In this document: piece by piece, positions 1 to 9,914 of the stretch
How the letters are laid out: every line of letters starts with the position of its first letter
Position numbering within the stretch: position 1 is the stretch's first letter
Source of the DNA: Moraxella bovoculi 237
Lineage (GTDB): Bacteria > Pseudomonadota > Gammaproteobacteria > Pseudomonadales > Moraxellaceae
Assembly: GCF_000696305.2 (NCBI RefSeq)
Contig: NZ_AOMT01000011.1
Span: 1-48,273 of the forward strand
Length of the DNA stretch: 48,273 nt
Direction: 5' to 3'
The notes under the pieces: model-generated
Seen by the model: only the letters and a program-made list of their open reading frames with translations
Database searches by the model: none
Told to the model about the DNA's origin: nothing
Translations under genes and position numbers: made by a program

Positions 1-155
1 TTTTTTATATCAAATCTAATTTCACGCACTTTGGTACCCAAACCAACTCAAAATAACATACCAAACTACCTTTTAGACCCTATTAAAATGCGTTTGGGAT
101 TGGCAGTGAAATCAAAACTTCGTCCAGCGATTTGAGCATCTTAAAACATTGCCAT

Positions 156-183
156 AAAAAACACCCTATGATGGGTGTTTTTT
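156..183 (-). terminator. Intrinsic terminator after lpd
   Basis: An 11-bp perfect inverted repeat (156-166 with 173-183, loop of 6) reads as a GC-containing stem followed by a U run on the minus strand, 15 bases past the lpd stop. It ends the sucA-sucB-lpd transcript. Bases 1-155 hold no gene or strong signal that I can see; in particular sucC is not there. Confidence 0.85.
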
Positions 184-197
184 ATTGAGAAAGTCAA

Positions 198-1673
<1,476 letters not shown>

Positions 1674-1699
1674 CTACCTTGCGATAGGCATTGTTTTTA

Positions 1700-2920
1700 T
1701 TATAGATCTAGGATTAGACGCGCTGGGTCTTCAATCAACTCTTTGATGGCTACCAAGAATTGAACCGCATCTTTACCATCGATCAGACGGTGGTCATAAG
1801 ATAGAGCTAGGTACATCATTGGTAAGATAACCACTTCGCCATTTACCGCCATTGGGCGTTCGTTGATGGCGTGCATGCCTAGAATGGCAGTTTGTGGTGG
1901 GTTGATGATTGGCGTAGATAATAGTGAACCGAACACACCACCGTTAGTGATGGTGAATGTACCACCGGTCATCTCTTCGATTGCCAATTTACCTTCGCGC
2001 GCTTTAACCGCATAGTCACGGATGCCGCCTTCGATGTCGGCAAGACCCATGCTGTCAGTGTCACGTAGAACAGGTACAACCAGACCACGGTCGCTTGACA
2101 CCGCCACGCCCACGTCATAGTAGCCGTGATACACAATGTCATCGCCATCAATAGACGCATTAACCGCAGGGAAACGCTTCAATGCTTCGGTAGCTGCTTT
2201 AACGAACAGCGACATGAAGCCCAATTTGACGCCGTGACGTTTTTCAAATTGGTCTTTGTATTTGGCACGCAAGTCCATCAACGGTTTCATGTTCACTTCA
2301 TTGAACGTAGTTAGCATTGCGGTTTCTTGAGTAGCAGACAATAGACGCTCAGCGATACGCTTACGTAGACGAGTCATCGGTACGCGAGTCTCAGCACGCT
2401 CACCAACAGCTGTCGCGATAACGCTACCAGAAGTGGTTTTTAGCGTTGGGTTAATCATGTCAGACTTAGTCACACGACCGCCACGGCCACTGCCTTCTAC
2501 ATCAGCAGGGTTTACGCCAGTTTCTTTGGCAGCTTTACGAACGGCTGGGCTTTGATCTTTAAAGTCACCTTCAGCGCCTTTTGGCTGTACTGGTGCAGCA
2601 ACGCTTGCAGGATCAATGGTGGTGCCTTTATCAGCTTCTTCTTTTGACAGTTCTTCTGCATTACCTGCTTTGGGTTCAGCAGTTGCACCCGCTTCGAATT
2701 GCGCGATAACTTCAGCAGATAGTACGGTGTCATCTACGCCTTTTACGATGCTGGTTACAACGCCATCATCAGGTGCAACAACTTCTAGAACAACTTTATC
2801 GGTCTCGATTTCTGCAAGCAGTTGGTCACGTGATACTTGCTCGCCTTCGGCAACGTGCCATTCTACGATGGTGCCATCTTGTACCGATTCTGGGAATACT
2901 GGGGCTTTAATTTCAGCCAT
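1700..2920 (-). CDS. sucB: 2-oxoglutarate dehydrogenase E2, dihydrolipoyl succinyltransferase
   Basis: Core of the 2-oxoglutarate dehydrogenase complex: it takes the succinyl group from E1 on its lipoyl arm and passes it to CoA. The 406 residues show one N-terminal lipoyl domain with the lipoylated lysine in [11 protein letters not shown] (Lys42), a charged linker, a peripheral-subunit-binding domain around residues 122-158 ([18 protein letters not shown]), and a C-terminal acyltransferase domain ending with the DHRLIDG active-site motif (His377, Asp381). Length is normal. It lies between sucA (87 bases upstream) and lpd on the same strand, consistent with one operon. Confidence 0.97.
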   Translation of the reverse strand: MAEIKAPVFPESVQDGTIVEWHVAEGEQVSRDQLLAEIETDKVVLEVVAPDDGVVTSIVKGVDDTVLSAEVIAQFEAGATAEPKAGNAEELSKEEADKGTTIDPASVAAPVQPKGAEGDFKDQSPAVRKAAKETGVNPADVEGSGRGGRVTKSDMINPTLKTTSGSVIATAVGERAETRVPMTRLRKRIAERLLSATQETAMLTTFNEVNMKPLMDLRAKYKDQFEKRHGVKLGFMSLFVKAATEALKRFPAVNASIDGDDIVYHGYYDVGVAVSSDRGLVVPVLRDTDSMGLADIEGGIRDYAVKAREGKLAIEEMTGGTFTITNGGVFGSLLSTPIINPPQTAILGMHAINERPMAVNGEVVILPMMYLALSYDHRLIDGKDAVQFLVAIKELIEDPARLILDL

Positions 2921-3007
2921 GATAAACTCCTACGTTTATGTCAAATTTTAATATAAAAATCATAAATAATGCCAAACCGACTACCTTTGGTCAGTTTGGC
3001 TGATGAA

Positions 3008-5860
3008 TTATTGCAATTGTTCTACTGTCACGCCTAGCGCATCAGCGATTAGGGCTTGCTGCTGAGCATTGTGGATCTTCGGAGAGCCGGTCGCAGGTGC
3101 TGCCGCTGCAGGACGTGTTGCAGGCGTTGCCAAGTTGGCTGACTGAGTCGCCATGATGCGATACATCTCAGGCAATAGATAGTACCAAGCACCTTGGTTT
3201 AGTGGCTCTTCTTGCGCCCACACGACATCAGCTAGGCTTGGATACTTCGCGAACTCTGATAAGATGCGCGCTTCTGGTAGCGGATATAGCTGCTCGATAC
3301 GTACGATCGCCACGTGATCTAGACCCAGTTTACGGCGCTGATCCAGAAGCTCGTAGTATACCTTGCCACCACATAGCACAAGGCGAGTTACTTTGCTGTT
3401 GTCCAATGCATCGATCTCTGGCAGTACAGTTTCAAACTTACCATTTGCAAGCTCATCAAGCGTCGATGTCGCAAGCGGGTGACGAAGCAATGACTTAGGT
3501 GACATTACGATCAATGGCTTACGCGCAGGGCGGATAACCTGACGGCGTAGCGCATGGAAGATCTGTGCTGGTGTGGTCGGTGTAATCACTTGCATGTTGT
3601 CTTCAGCACACAGTTGCAAATAACGCTCTAGACGTGCTGATGAGTGCTCAGGGCCTTGACCTTCAAAGCCGTGCGGCAATAGCATGGTCAAGCCAGCCAG
3701 ACGCTGCCACTTAGTCTCACCACTTGCGATGAACTGGTCAATCACAACCTGAGCACCGTTAGCAAAATCGCCAAACTGCGCTTCCCATACGATCAGTGCA
3801 TTTGGCACTGTGGTCGCATAGCCGTATTCAAAGGCAAGTACTGCTTCTTCTGACAGTAGCGAGTTATAGGTAGCAAAACGTGCTTGACCTTCGCGGATGT
3901 GCTGGAGCGGGATGTACATGCTGCCGTCTTTTTGGTTATAAAGTTCAGAATGACGGTGCGAGAATGTACCACGACCCACGTCTTCACCTGTGATACGTAC
4001 AAGCAGACCTTCATCAACCAAAGATGCATATGCCAATGTCTCAGCAGCGCCCCAGTTTAGTGGCTCTTCGCCCGTCTGCATGGCAAGACGTTGTGCTAGA
4101 ACTTTGGCGACCTGACGCTGTAGTTCAAAGCCTTCTGGCACTTTTGCCATGGCTTGACCATAAGATTTTAGCTTCTCGATGTCAACGCCAGTTTCCCAGT
4201 CGTCTTCTAGCTTGTGACCCACATAAGGCGTCCAGTCAACGAATAGGCTGGTATCAGGTTCTGTCGCCAGACCTTGGGCCACGTCTTGACCGTTGTCAAG
4301 TGCCACGCGGTAGTTATCTTCGATTTGTGCTGACTCTTCTTTGGTCAGTACGTTTTCTTTTGTCAACTGCTCAGCATATCTGGTGCGAGTGGTTGGTAGT
4401 TTTTTGATAATTTGATACATCAATGGCTGAGTGGCTGACGGCTCGTCTGATTCGTTGTGGCCGTTACGGCGATAGCAGACGATGTCAAGCACGATGTCAC
4501 GACCGAATTCTTGGCGATAATCTACCAATAGCTGAGAGGCAAATACCACCGCTTCAGGATCGTCACCATTAACATGGATAACAGGTGCGTGAACCATCTT
4601 CGCTACGTCAGTACAGTACTCAGTAGAACGCGCGTCTTCTGGGCGTGATGTGGTGAAGCCAACTTGGTTATTAATCACAACATGCAGCGTACCGCCTGTC
4701 TTGTAGGCACGAGTTTGTGACATTTGGAAAGTTTCTTGGTTAACACCTTGACCGGCAAACGCAGCATCACCGTGCACCACAATTGGCATCACCGTGCTGT
4801 TATCGATGTCATAGCCGTATCCTTCAGAACGACGAGCTTGACGCGCACGCACTGAGCCCAGCATCACCGGAGAGACGATCTCTAGATGCGATGGGTTATA
4901 CGCCAATGCCAAGTGCAGCTCACCACCCTTGGTAACGACGTTCGAGCTAAAACCGTTGTGGTATTTTACGTCACCAGAACCAACGGTAGGCTGGATCTTA
5001 CCGTCAAATTCATCAAACAGTACAGACGGGTTCTTACCCATGATGTTCACAAGTAGGTTCAGACGACCGCGGTGTGCCATGCCAATAACGACTTCTTTGG
5101 CGCCATAGCCGCCAACACGCTGAATCATCTCGTGCACAGCAGGAATGAAGCTCTCGCCCCCTTCTAGACCGAAGCGCTTCACGCCGGTATATTTACGCGC
5201 AAGGTATTTTTCCAGACCTTCGGCAGCGGTTAGACGGTCAAAGATTTCTAGTTTTTTGTCTTTATCGAAGCGGATATGGCCGTGGTTTGATTCGATATAA
5301 TTTTCGAACCAACGTTTCTCGGTCGCTGTGAATACATGCATGTATTCATAGCCAATACTGCCACAATACACACGCTCTAGAATCTCAATAATCTCGCGTA
5401 GGGTTGCTTCAGATTTACCGATGGCAAGATCGCTGGTTGGGAAAGTCGTGTCAAGATCTGCTTCAGACAGACCATGATAAGCCAAGGTCAAATCTTCAAC
5501 AGGTGCACGCTGCTGTAGTGCCAATGGGTCAAGCTGAGCTTTGCGATGACCACGACGACGATAAGCAGAGATCAACTGCTGAACTGCCATTTGTTTAGGG
5601 TCGCAGTCAGTGCTGCCGCCTTGGGCTTGACCAGGACGGGCGTTTGTTTGGTTGCGGGCAAGTAGCAAGAACTGCTCTTTGATCGCGTTGTGCGGGGCAT
5701 CGCCTGCTTGCTCATAATCGGCAAAGTATTTTTGCCACTCGATGCTCACACTTGCCTTATCCGCCAAATAGTCCTCGTACAACGCCTCAACATACGCTGC
5801 ACCATCTGCGGTGAGTTCGGTGCTTTGATAGGCCACCGTATCTTTGCTACTTTTTGTCAT
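3008..5860 (-). CDS. sucA: 2-oxoglutarate dehydrogenase E1
   Basis: Thiamine-diphosphate enzyme that decarboxylates 2-oxoglutarate and succinylates the lipoyl arm of SucB; the first step of this TCA complex. The 950-residue protein has the family hallmarks: AHRGRLNLLVN near residue 262, HGDAAFAGQG at 363-372, and the YRRNGHNESDEP diphosphate/Mg motif further on. In related bacteria sucA follows sdhB directly. Here about 6.9 kb of accessory DNA intervenes, and a separate promoter (5967-5995) and a 16-bp 5' UTR stem-loop (5891-5930) precede it. The start ATG at 5860 follows a GAGAG box. Confidence 0.97.
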   Translation of the reverse strand: MTKSSKDTVAYQSTELTADGAAYVEALYEDYLADKASVSIEWQKYFADYEQAGDAPHNAIKEQFLLLARNQTNARPGQAQGGSTDCDPKQMAVQQLISAYRRRGHRKAQLDPLALQQRAPVEDLTLAYHGLSEADLDTTFPTSDLAIGKSEATLREIIEILERVYCGSIGYEYMHVFTATEKRWFENYIESNHGHIRFDKDKKLEIFDRLTAAEGLEKYLARKYTGVKRFGLEGGESFIPAVHEMIQRVGGYGAKEVVIGMAHRGRLNLLVNIMGKNPSVLFDEFDGKIQPTVGSGDVKYHNGFSSNVVTKGGELHLALAYNPSHLEIVSPVMLGSVRARQARRSEGYGYDIDNSTVMPIVVHGDAAFAGQGVNQETFQMSQTRAYKTGGTLHVVINNQVGFTTSRPEDARSTEYCTDVAKMVHAPVIHVNGDDPEAVVFASQLLVDYRQEFGRDIVLDIVCYRRNGHNESDEPSATQPLMYQIIKKLPTTRTRYAEQLTKENVLTKEESAQIEDNYRVALDNGQDVAQGLATEPDTSLFVDWTPYVGHKLEDDWETGVDIEKLKSYGQAMAKVPEGFELQRQVAKVLAQRLAMQTGEEPLNWGAAETLAYASLVDEGLLVRITGEDVGRGTFSHRHSELYNQKDGSMYIPLQHIREGQARFATYNSLLSEEAVLAFEYGYATTVPNALIVWEAQFGDFANGAQVVIDQFIASGETKWQRLAGLTMLLPHGFEGQGPEHSSARLERYLQLCAEDNMQVITPTTPAQIFHALRRQVIRPARKPLIVMSPKSLLRHPLATSTLDELANGKFETVLPEIDALDNSKVTRLVLCGGKVYYELLDQRRKLGLDHVAIVRIEQLYPLPEARILSEFAKYPSLADVVWAQEEPLNQGAWYYLLPEMYRIMATQSANLATPATRPAAAAPATGSPKIHNAQQQALIADALGVTVEQLQ

Positions 5861-5890
5861 AATTTAACACTCTCAGTCAATGGTGTTTTC

Positions 5891-5930
5891 TTGATTGGTT
5901 TTTTAAATCATCACTTAAAAAGCCAATCAA
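5891..5930 (-). promoter_or_regulatory. Stem-loop in the sucA 5' UTR
   Basis: Bases 5891-5906 and 5915-5930 form a 16-bp inverted repeat with one mismatch (wobble on one strand) and an 8-base loop. It lies inside the predicted sucA leader, about 30 bases before the start codon. It has no U tail on the minus strand, so it is not a simple terminator. It may act as an mRNA stability element, an attenuator or a repressor dyad; function is inferred only from its position. Confidence 0.5.
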
Positions 5931-5966
5931 ACTGTCGAATTTATAAAAAAATACCATACTGTGCAT

Positions 5967-5995
5967 AGTTTACGCCATTTGGCAAAACATAACAA
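5967..5995 (-). promoter_or_regulatory. Predicted sigma-70 promoter of sucA
   Basis: On the minus strand, -35 TTGTTA (5990-5995) is separated by exactly 17 bases from -10 TAAACT (5967-5972). This gives a leader of about 100 bases containing the stem-loop. It provides transcription for sucAB-lpd independent of sdh, as needed now that an island separates the two. Between here and 6150 I see only AT-rich sequence and a short 7-bp hairpin at 6063-6080. Confidence 0.55.
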
Positions 5996-6150
5996 GTTGC
6001 AAAGAGTTTTAAAATGTGAATAAGGGAAATTTTTTAGAAAACTTGTCCAAAAACTGCGGTATAGCAAAAAAAATTTTGCTAGGTTTAAATACTAATACAA
6101 GCGTAATGACAAACTCTAAAAATACCAAAAACATCAAAAATCAGCCCAAG

Positions 6151-6801
6151 TTACAAGAACCGCCAAAATAACGCAGGGGTTTGTTTGAGTAGTTTTTGGG
6201 TATCAACGATAGCAGTAAAAGTGGTACCGGCAAGATTTTTTTGGGTGTCGGTGGTGGGTAAGATTAACAAAACCTTACCCTTACTTTGATTGTCGGTGGT
6301 AAGCCACATCTTTTCAAACTGACGGCGTGTGAGTGTGCGATTGCCCCAGCTACTATCCGCCAAATAGACATTGTACTCATCAATGGCACGCACCACACTA
6401 AAATGGTCGCTTCGTTTGTGATTGACATAAACAATGGCAGGAATTTTAAGCTTGGTAAGTGTGTCATAATCCATCATTACACCACGAGAAGTAAAACCAT
6501 ATTTTTCACTGACCTTTGCCAAATCCAAAAACGATGACATCACATCATCTAATGCCATATCGTCCAAAATCTGCTGTTCTGTTTTAGGCGTTTGATAAAA
6601 GTAAGTTAAAATGGTAGAAAGCGATGATGCACCACAAGAATAGTCCACATCTTGCTTGGCAACTTTGCTATTTTTAATATCGGTGTAAGCGGTCTTTGTG
6701 CTAAGTGTTTTGGGTGTATGCCAATCTGCATAAGCCAAATTTATGCTAAAAGCAACTATAAATAAAAGAGCTTTTTTCATTACGATTACAATCTTAGCCA
6801 T
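6151..6801 (-). CDS. Sec-exported C39-family cysteine peptidase
   Basis: Predicted periplasmic peptidase of the C39 (bacteriocin-leader-cleaving) family. With the start at 6801 (AAGG box 5 bases before the ATG, 7 bases after the stop of the barrel gene) it has 216 residues. A signal peptide ends at AYA-D (about residue 25). The active-site block is KQDVDYSCGASS, with oxyanion Gln50 and nucleophile Cys56; DHFSVV gives His133 and LADSSWGN gives Asp149, so the triad is complete. No ABC-transporter domain is attached or nearby, unlike classical bacteriocin exporters in which C39 acts in the cytoplasm. The neighbouring precursors carry double-glycine-type leaders after Sec signals, so they are the obvious substrates. 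An ATG at 6780 is an alternative start. Confidence 0.8.
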   Translation of the reverse strand: MAKIVIVMKKALLFIVAFSINLAYADWHTPKTLSTKTAYTDIKNSKVAKQDVDYSCGASSLSTILTYFYQTPKTEQQILDDMALDDVMSSFLDLAKVSEKYGFTSRGVMMDYDTLTKLKIPAIVYVNHKRSDHFSVVRAIDEYNVYLADSSWGNRTLTRRQFEKMWLTTDNQSKGKVLLILPTTDTQKNLAGTTFTAIVDTQKLLKQTPALFWRFL

Positions 6802-6808
6802 TAAAGCC

Positions 6809-7748
6809 TTATTTGGCATTTTGTTTTTGGGCTTGGCGGTATTTTTGAGATAAAGGCGGTGGCAACTCCCCAATCTTGGTGGTCAATCCGACCGATACCG
6901 TACTACCGCTAGCTCCTGAAATTGGTGTGCGAACATTGGCAGTCAAGTTACTTCTTGCACTTAGTGCATAAGCCAAACCAAGATTTAAAGAGGTTTGTGT
7001 TTGGTTGTTTTCTATGTTACCAAAGTCGTTTTTGTCCGCCCATTTGTGGCGAACACTCACACCGCCTGTCAGCGTAATATCAGGATTGACCGCAAAACCT
7101 ACCATACCGTTTAACATCGCTGTATCGCCCAAATCCACACGATTACTTGCATTGGTCTCACGATTTGCCTGATATTGATAAGTCCCCGTCAGACTAAGTA
7201 CGATGGGGTCATTGACCGTATAAGTGGTAAAATCCAATGAGTGCTGATGCACCACTTCTGCTTTTTAGCCCTTGTGTGTTGTCATAAAGCGATAATTCGC
7301 CAAACATCAAGCCATCTGGCAAGGTTTTATGGTTTTTGATGATTTGGTATTGGGTGGCTAGGCTCACATCATTTAGGCTTGTATCGCTTGACTTTGATAA
7401 ATCCGCACCATTTTGATGACGGTCATTGCGATAGACACCGTTAGCCTTAATACCCATTTCTAGTCTATCACTCACACCATAACGCATTCCAAAAGATGCA
7501 ATTAGGCTATCGGTATTGGTATTGCTCTCGCCAATATTGGGCAGATAAACCGTTCGTCCACCGCCTAAGTCTACGCTGTTAAAGCCTTGTGCCACCGCCG
7601 ATGTTTTTTGTTGATTAAAATAGCTAAGTTCGGTATCCAATTTAAAGCGGTTTTTATCCGCCAAAATGTCATCAACCGTAAGAGGTAGGTCGGCGTGGGT
7701 GATGAGTGGCAATATGGTTAAAGTTAGCAATAAAAGTTTCAATCTCAT
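6809..7748 (-). pseudogene. Outer-membrane beta-barrel protein, interrupted by a frameshift
   Basis: Two overlapping frames together encode one protein. The first (7748-7209) starts with signal peptide MRLKLLLLTLTILPLITHA, then DLPLTVDDILADKNRFKLD and strands with alternating residues. The second frame (to 6809) continues with VNDPIVLSLTGTYQYQ and closes with GLTTKIGELPPP, typical of small outer-membrane barrels annotated as transporters. Removing one base near 7227 (GG to G) would join them into about 314 residues. The gene lies immediately upstream of the C39 peptidase gene, so it may have formed an outer-membrane exit or anchoring partner. It is broken as read here, unless this is a sequencing error or slippage. 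A 5' fragment of a paralogue lies at 10498-10602. Confidence 0.7.
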
Positions 7749-7803
7749 AATATCATCTCAAACTATCCTAATTACACTATTTATCTTTATGGGATAATTG
7801 GTA

Positions 7804-8154
7804 TCAATATTCCCAATGTTTAATTCTTTTGATTGATGAATAAGCATCTTTTGGGCTTTCTTCAAAAAAAGTCAGTTCAAAAGCTCCATAATACCTATGG
7901 ATATCTTTTAACAAAGCCGCACTTTCTTGCTTTAATGCATATTCAGAATATGCAGTACCTTTTTTTATTTCTTTTATCGCTTTATGCCAAGTCAAATTAA
8001 GCACATCGCCAAAAATGGATTTTAGTTCATGTTTTAGCAAATCCGTAGCAATGCAAACAAAAGCATTGTTTTTTTGTCTTTTGCCAAGTAATGACCATTT
8101 ACAAAAACGATGTGTCTGCAACATGACCATTAAGCAGTTTGATTTTAATAATCA
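7804..8154 (-). pseudogene. Hypothetical gene, probably frameshifted; orphan immunity-like position
   Basis: I do not recognise the product. An open frame from 8130 encodes 108 residues (KWSLLGKRQKNN near the start, HRYYGAFELTFFEE near the end), but no ribosome site precedes its ATG. A better start lies at 8154 in another frame, with AGGA 7 bases upstream, giving MIIKIKLLNGHVADTSFL before a stop. The two frames meet at a T5 run near 8103, so a one-base indel probably split the gene. It sits directly upstream of the barrel gene. Its size and soluble character resemble the immunity-like genes of the island, but no precursor gene precedes it. Confidence 0.45.
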
Positions 8155-8260
8155 TGACTACATCCTAAAATTAATTTAAGCTTAACAAGTCAATCAATAA
8201 TCTTATAAAAAATATGGCAATATGTTTAAAATAAGATAACAAACAATTACTTTTCAGCTC

Positions 8261-8383
8261 TGGTCCAAAAAGTATGCTACAAGGAAAACCGTTCGTGGTG
8301 AGCTTGGGAAACCTAACGGTTGTCCTACCCTTCGATAGGCTCAGGGTCAACGAAAAACCTAGTTCAGCATACTTTTTGGACCA
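8261..8383. repeat. MITE-like element with 18-bp terminal inverted repeats
   Basis: A 123-bp unit is bounded by perfect 18-bp inverted repeats (8261-8278, TGGTCCAAAAAGTATGCT, and its complement at 8366-8383). Inside are further small dyads, including AACCGTT/AACGGTT and CCCT...AGGG. It encodes nothing and lies between the orphan immunity-like gene and module A. I see no clear target-site duplication. This is the form of a non-autonomous mobile element or a chromosomal repeat that folds when transcribed. It needs a genome-wide copy count. Confidence 0.65.
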
Positions 8384-8409
8384 CTACCTTTGAATCAAAT
8401 TCTAAAAGA

Positions 8410-8742
8410 TTAGCACAATACATTATTATCATTAAAGACTACCAATCTAACAAGCGGAGTTAAGATAATAGCGATTAACAAAGAATAATTCAGTAGAAAA
8501 TCTTCAATATAATTTTCCGTCTGAATGGTAAAAAACATAGGGCTTTTAAAATAGTCATTTATAAAAAAAGAGCCGATTAAAAACACAAACAATATTGACA
8601 ATAAAAAACTCGAAGCCAAAACATCATCGCAGGGGCGATAAGAAAATAAAATTAAGACAACTAAAAAAGCGTGAAATTTGGTTAAGTGCTTAACCAAATT
8701 TCTAACTTTCTTTAGGATTTTACCCTTCAACAAAGTTACCAC
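8410..8742 (-). CDS. Small membrane protein, putative immunity protein of module A
   Basis: A 110-residue hydrophobic protein with about three predicted membrane segments (FHAFLVVLILF, SSFLLSILFVFLIGSFFI, YSLLIAIILTPLV). I do not recognise a family. Its GTG start at 8742 overlaps the end of precursor A (stop at 8736), and an AAAGG box lies just upstream inside that gene, so the two are translationally coupled. A small membrane protein coupled to a secreted Gly-rich peptide gene is the usual arrangement for bacteriocin immunity; the function is inferred from that context alone. Confidence 0.6.
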   Translation of the reverse strand: MVTLLKGKILKKVRNLVKHLTKFHAFLVVLILFSYRPCDDVLASSFLLSILFVFLIGSFFINDYFKSPMFFTIQTENYIEDFLLNYSLLIAIILTPLVRLVVFNDNNVLC

Positions 8743-9167
8743 CAGCCTTTGCGGTTTCCAACACCATTAATTGTACCCCCAGCAAATGCTACTTTAGATG
8801 CGCCATATATGGCTTGAGCACCACGCACAGGCACCAACGCACCTCCAACAACAGACTTACCTAGACCTGCCGCAGTGCACTTTGTATAAGCACAGCCCGA
8901 TATATAGCTAATACCGCCTATTGCCCCTCCAACCGCATAAGGAACCCATGCTCCTTCCGTCTCTGCCATCTCCTTATCAGTCATAGCAACAGCTTGTAAG
9001 TTTTGGGTGTCATCAAAAGCAAACGATAAATCGGTTGCTTCATTAAATTGGGTAGATAACTCTACGCTTGGTGTGGTGCTTGGTATAGTTTGATAAACAG
9101 TTATTTCTGCAAATGCAGGGGCGGTGGCGATAGTATCAGTAATTGCTAGGATTGACAATTTTTTCAT
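8736..9167 (-). CDS. Precursor A: Sec-exported peptide with double-glycine-type leader
   Basis: With the start at 9167 the protein has 143 residues. First comes a Sec signal peptide (MKKLSILAI...APAFA-E), then a polar spacer with LSFAFDD, then NLQAVAMTDKEMAETEGA. That last segment fits the double-glycine leader consensus: Met at -12, Thr at -11, Glu at -8, Met at -7, Gly-Ala at -2/-1. The core that follows is Gly/Ala-rich with two cysteines (SGCAYTKC) and ends in KGWW, like a class II bacteriocin. The predicted cutter is the C39 peptidase at 6151-6801. A 6-A tract after the ATG keeps the frame open. It has its own promoter (9241-9270) and overlaps the immunity-like gene. Antibacterial activity is inferred, not shown. 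Confidence 0.65.
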   Translation of the reverse strand: MKKLSILAITDTIATAPAFAEITVYQTIPSTTPSVELSTQFNEATDLSFAFDDTQNLQAVAMTDKEMAETEGAWVPYAVGGAIGGISYISGCAYTKCTAAGLGKSVVGGALVPVRGAQAIYGASKVAFAGGTINGVGNRKGWW

Positions 9168-9240
9168 AATATTTTTCTTTAAATTACAAGTCTCAACCGT
9201 CAGCAAGACTTGGTGTTAGAGTACAGTTGTGCTGACTTGC

Positions 9241-9270
9241 ATGATATTAGTAATTCTTTTGCTTTGTCAA
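9241..9270 (-). promoter_or_regulatory. Promoter of module A with conserved 5' UTR dyad
   Basis: Minus strand: -35 TTGACA (9265-9270), 18-base spacer, -10 TATCAT (9241-9246). The transcribed leader (9168-9240) contains GTCAGCA and, downstream, TGCTGAC (9199-9205 and 9229-9235), enclosed by CAAGTC/GACTTG. The same dyad occurs upstream of precursors B and D. Confidence 0.6.
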
Positions 9271-9408
9271 GAGGTTTGATACTACGCTTGTACTTTTAAA
9301 CCAATCCATGATATCAATCATTTCTTGGTGAATCAACTTATCGCTCCAAGCTGCATAGTCGCTGATGATTTAGGCAGATTACAATATCAAAGTTGACATC
9401 CAGTTTGC
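9271..9408 (-). other. Gene-free stretch with a decayed coding fragment
   Basis: No intact gene. Read on the minus strand across about 9240-9375, one frame gives SDYAAWSDKLIHQEMIDIM and then DWFKSTS before a stop, which looks like the tail of a real protein rather than random sequence. I cannot name the family. It suggests that something was deleted or replaced between immunity gene B and promoter A. Confidence 0.3.
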
Positions 9409-9828
9409 TCATGCGCAAACGATATATAAATTATTGAACTCTACAAAAATAGCTTTTTCATTTATCATGCCTATTTTATGAGTTTGCATATTTGCAAAAT
9501 CTTCAGAGTAGGAAAAAGATAAAAAAGTTTTATCTTCTTGTAATTTTTTTAATATATTGATAATACTGTTTGATAACAAAAACATCGATGGATAAATACA
9601 TTTATTTCTTAAGTCCATTTTTATGCAGTTGTTAAAAAGTTTTGGATTCGATGAGTGCGTAACAATCATGTCTTCAATAATAAAACATTTCTGTATTATA
9701 CCATCTTCATTATTGACCGTTTTTCTATAATAAAGATGATTATTTTTTTCACATTGTAAAAAAAATCTTGCTTCCCTTAAAAGGCAATGTTTATTATTAG
9801 ACCTTGCACAGGCAATTTCAAAAAACAT
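9409..9828 (-). CDS. Putative immunity protein of module B
   Basis: A 139-residue soluble protein, rich in Asn, Lys, Ile and Phe, of no family that I recognise. It begins MFFEI, the same five residues that begin the equivalent gene of module C (10661-11071), and the two are of similar size (139 and 136), suggesting distant paralogues. It starts 19 bases after the ancestral stop of precursor B (9848). The repeated order precursor then small gene, with a different small gene each time, supports a cognate protection role. No signal peptide or membrane segment is visible, so it would act in the cytoplasm. Confidence 0.5.
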   Translation of the reverse strand: MFFEIACARSNNKHCLLREARFFLQCEKNNHLYYRKTVNNEDGIIQKCFIIEDMIVTHSSNPKLFNNCIKMDLRNKCIYPSMFLLSNSIINILKKLQEDKTFLSFSYSEDFANMQTHKIGMINEKAIFVEFNNLYIVCA

Positions 9829-9914
9829 CTTCTTTATCTTAATTTATCTATGTCGTTTTCCATAAAAAAGCATGACCTCTGTATTTTTGGTTTGTATGCT
9901 GGTAATGCGAATAA

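Noticed and set aside
4024-4407. Open frames antisense to sucA, lpd, tex, pepA and other large genes
   Set aside because: They mirror the codon structure of real genes, lack ribosome sites and recognisable domains.
7209-7255. Programmed frameshift in the barrel gene
   Set aside because: No slippery heptamer or downstream stem was evident; a simple indel explains it better.
6151-7748. C39 gene as part of a classical peptidase-containing ABC transporter
   Set aside because: No ATPase or transporter membrane domain occurs in this frame or anywhere in the island, and the protein carries its own signal peptide.
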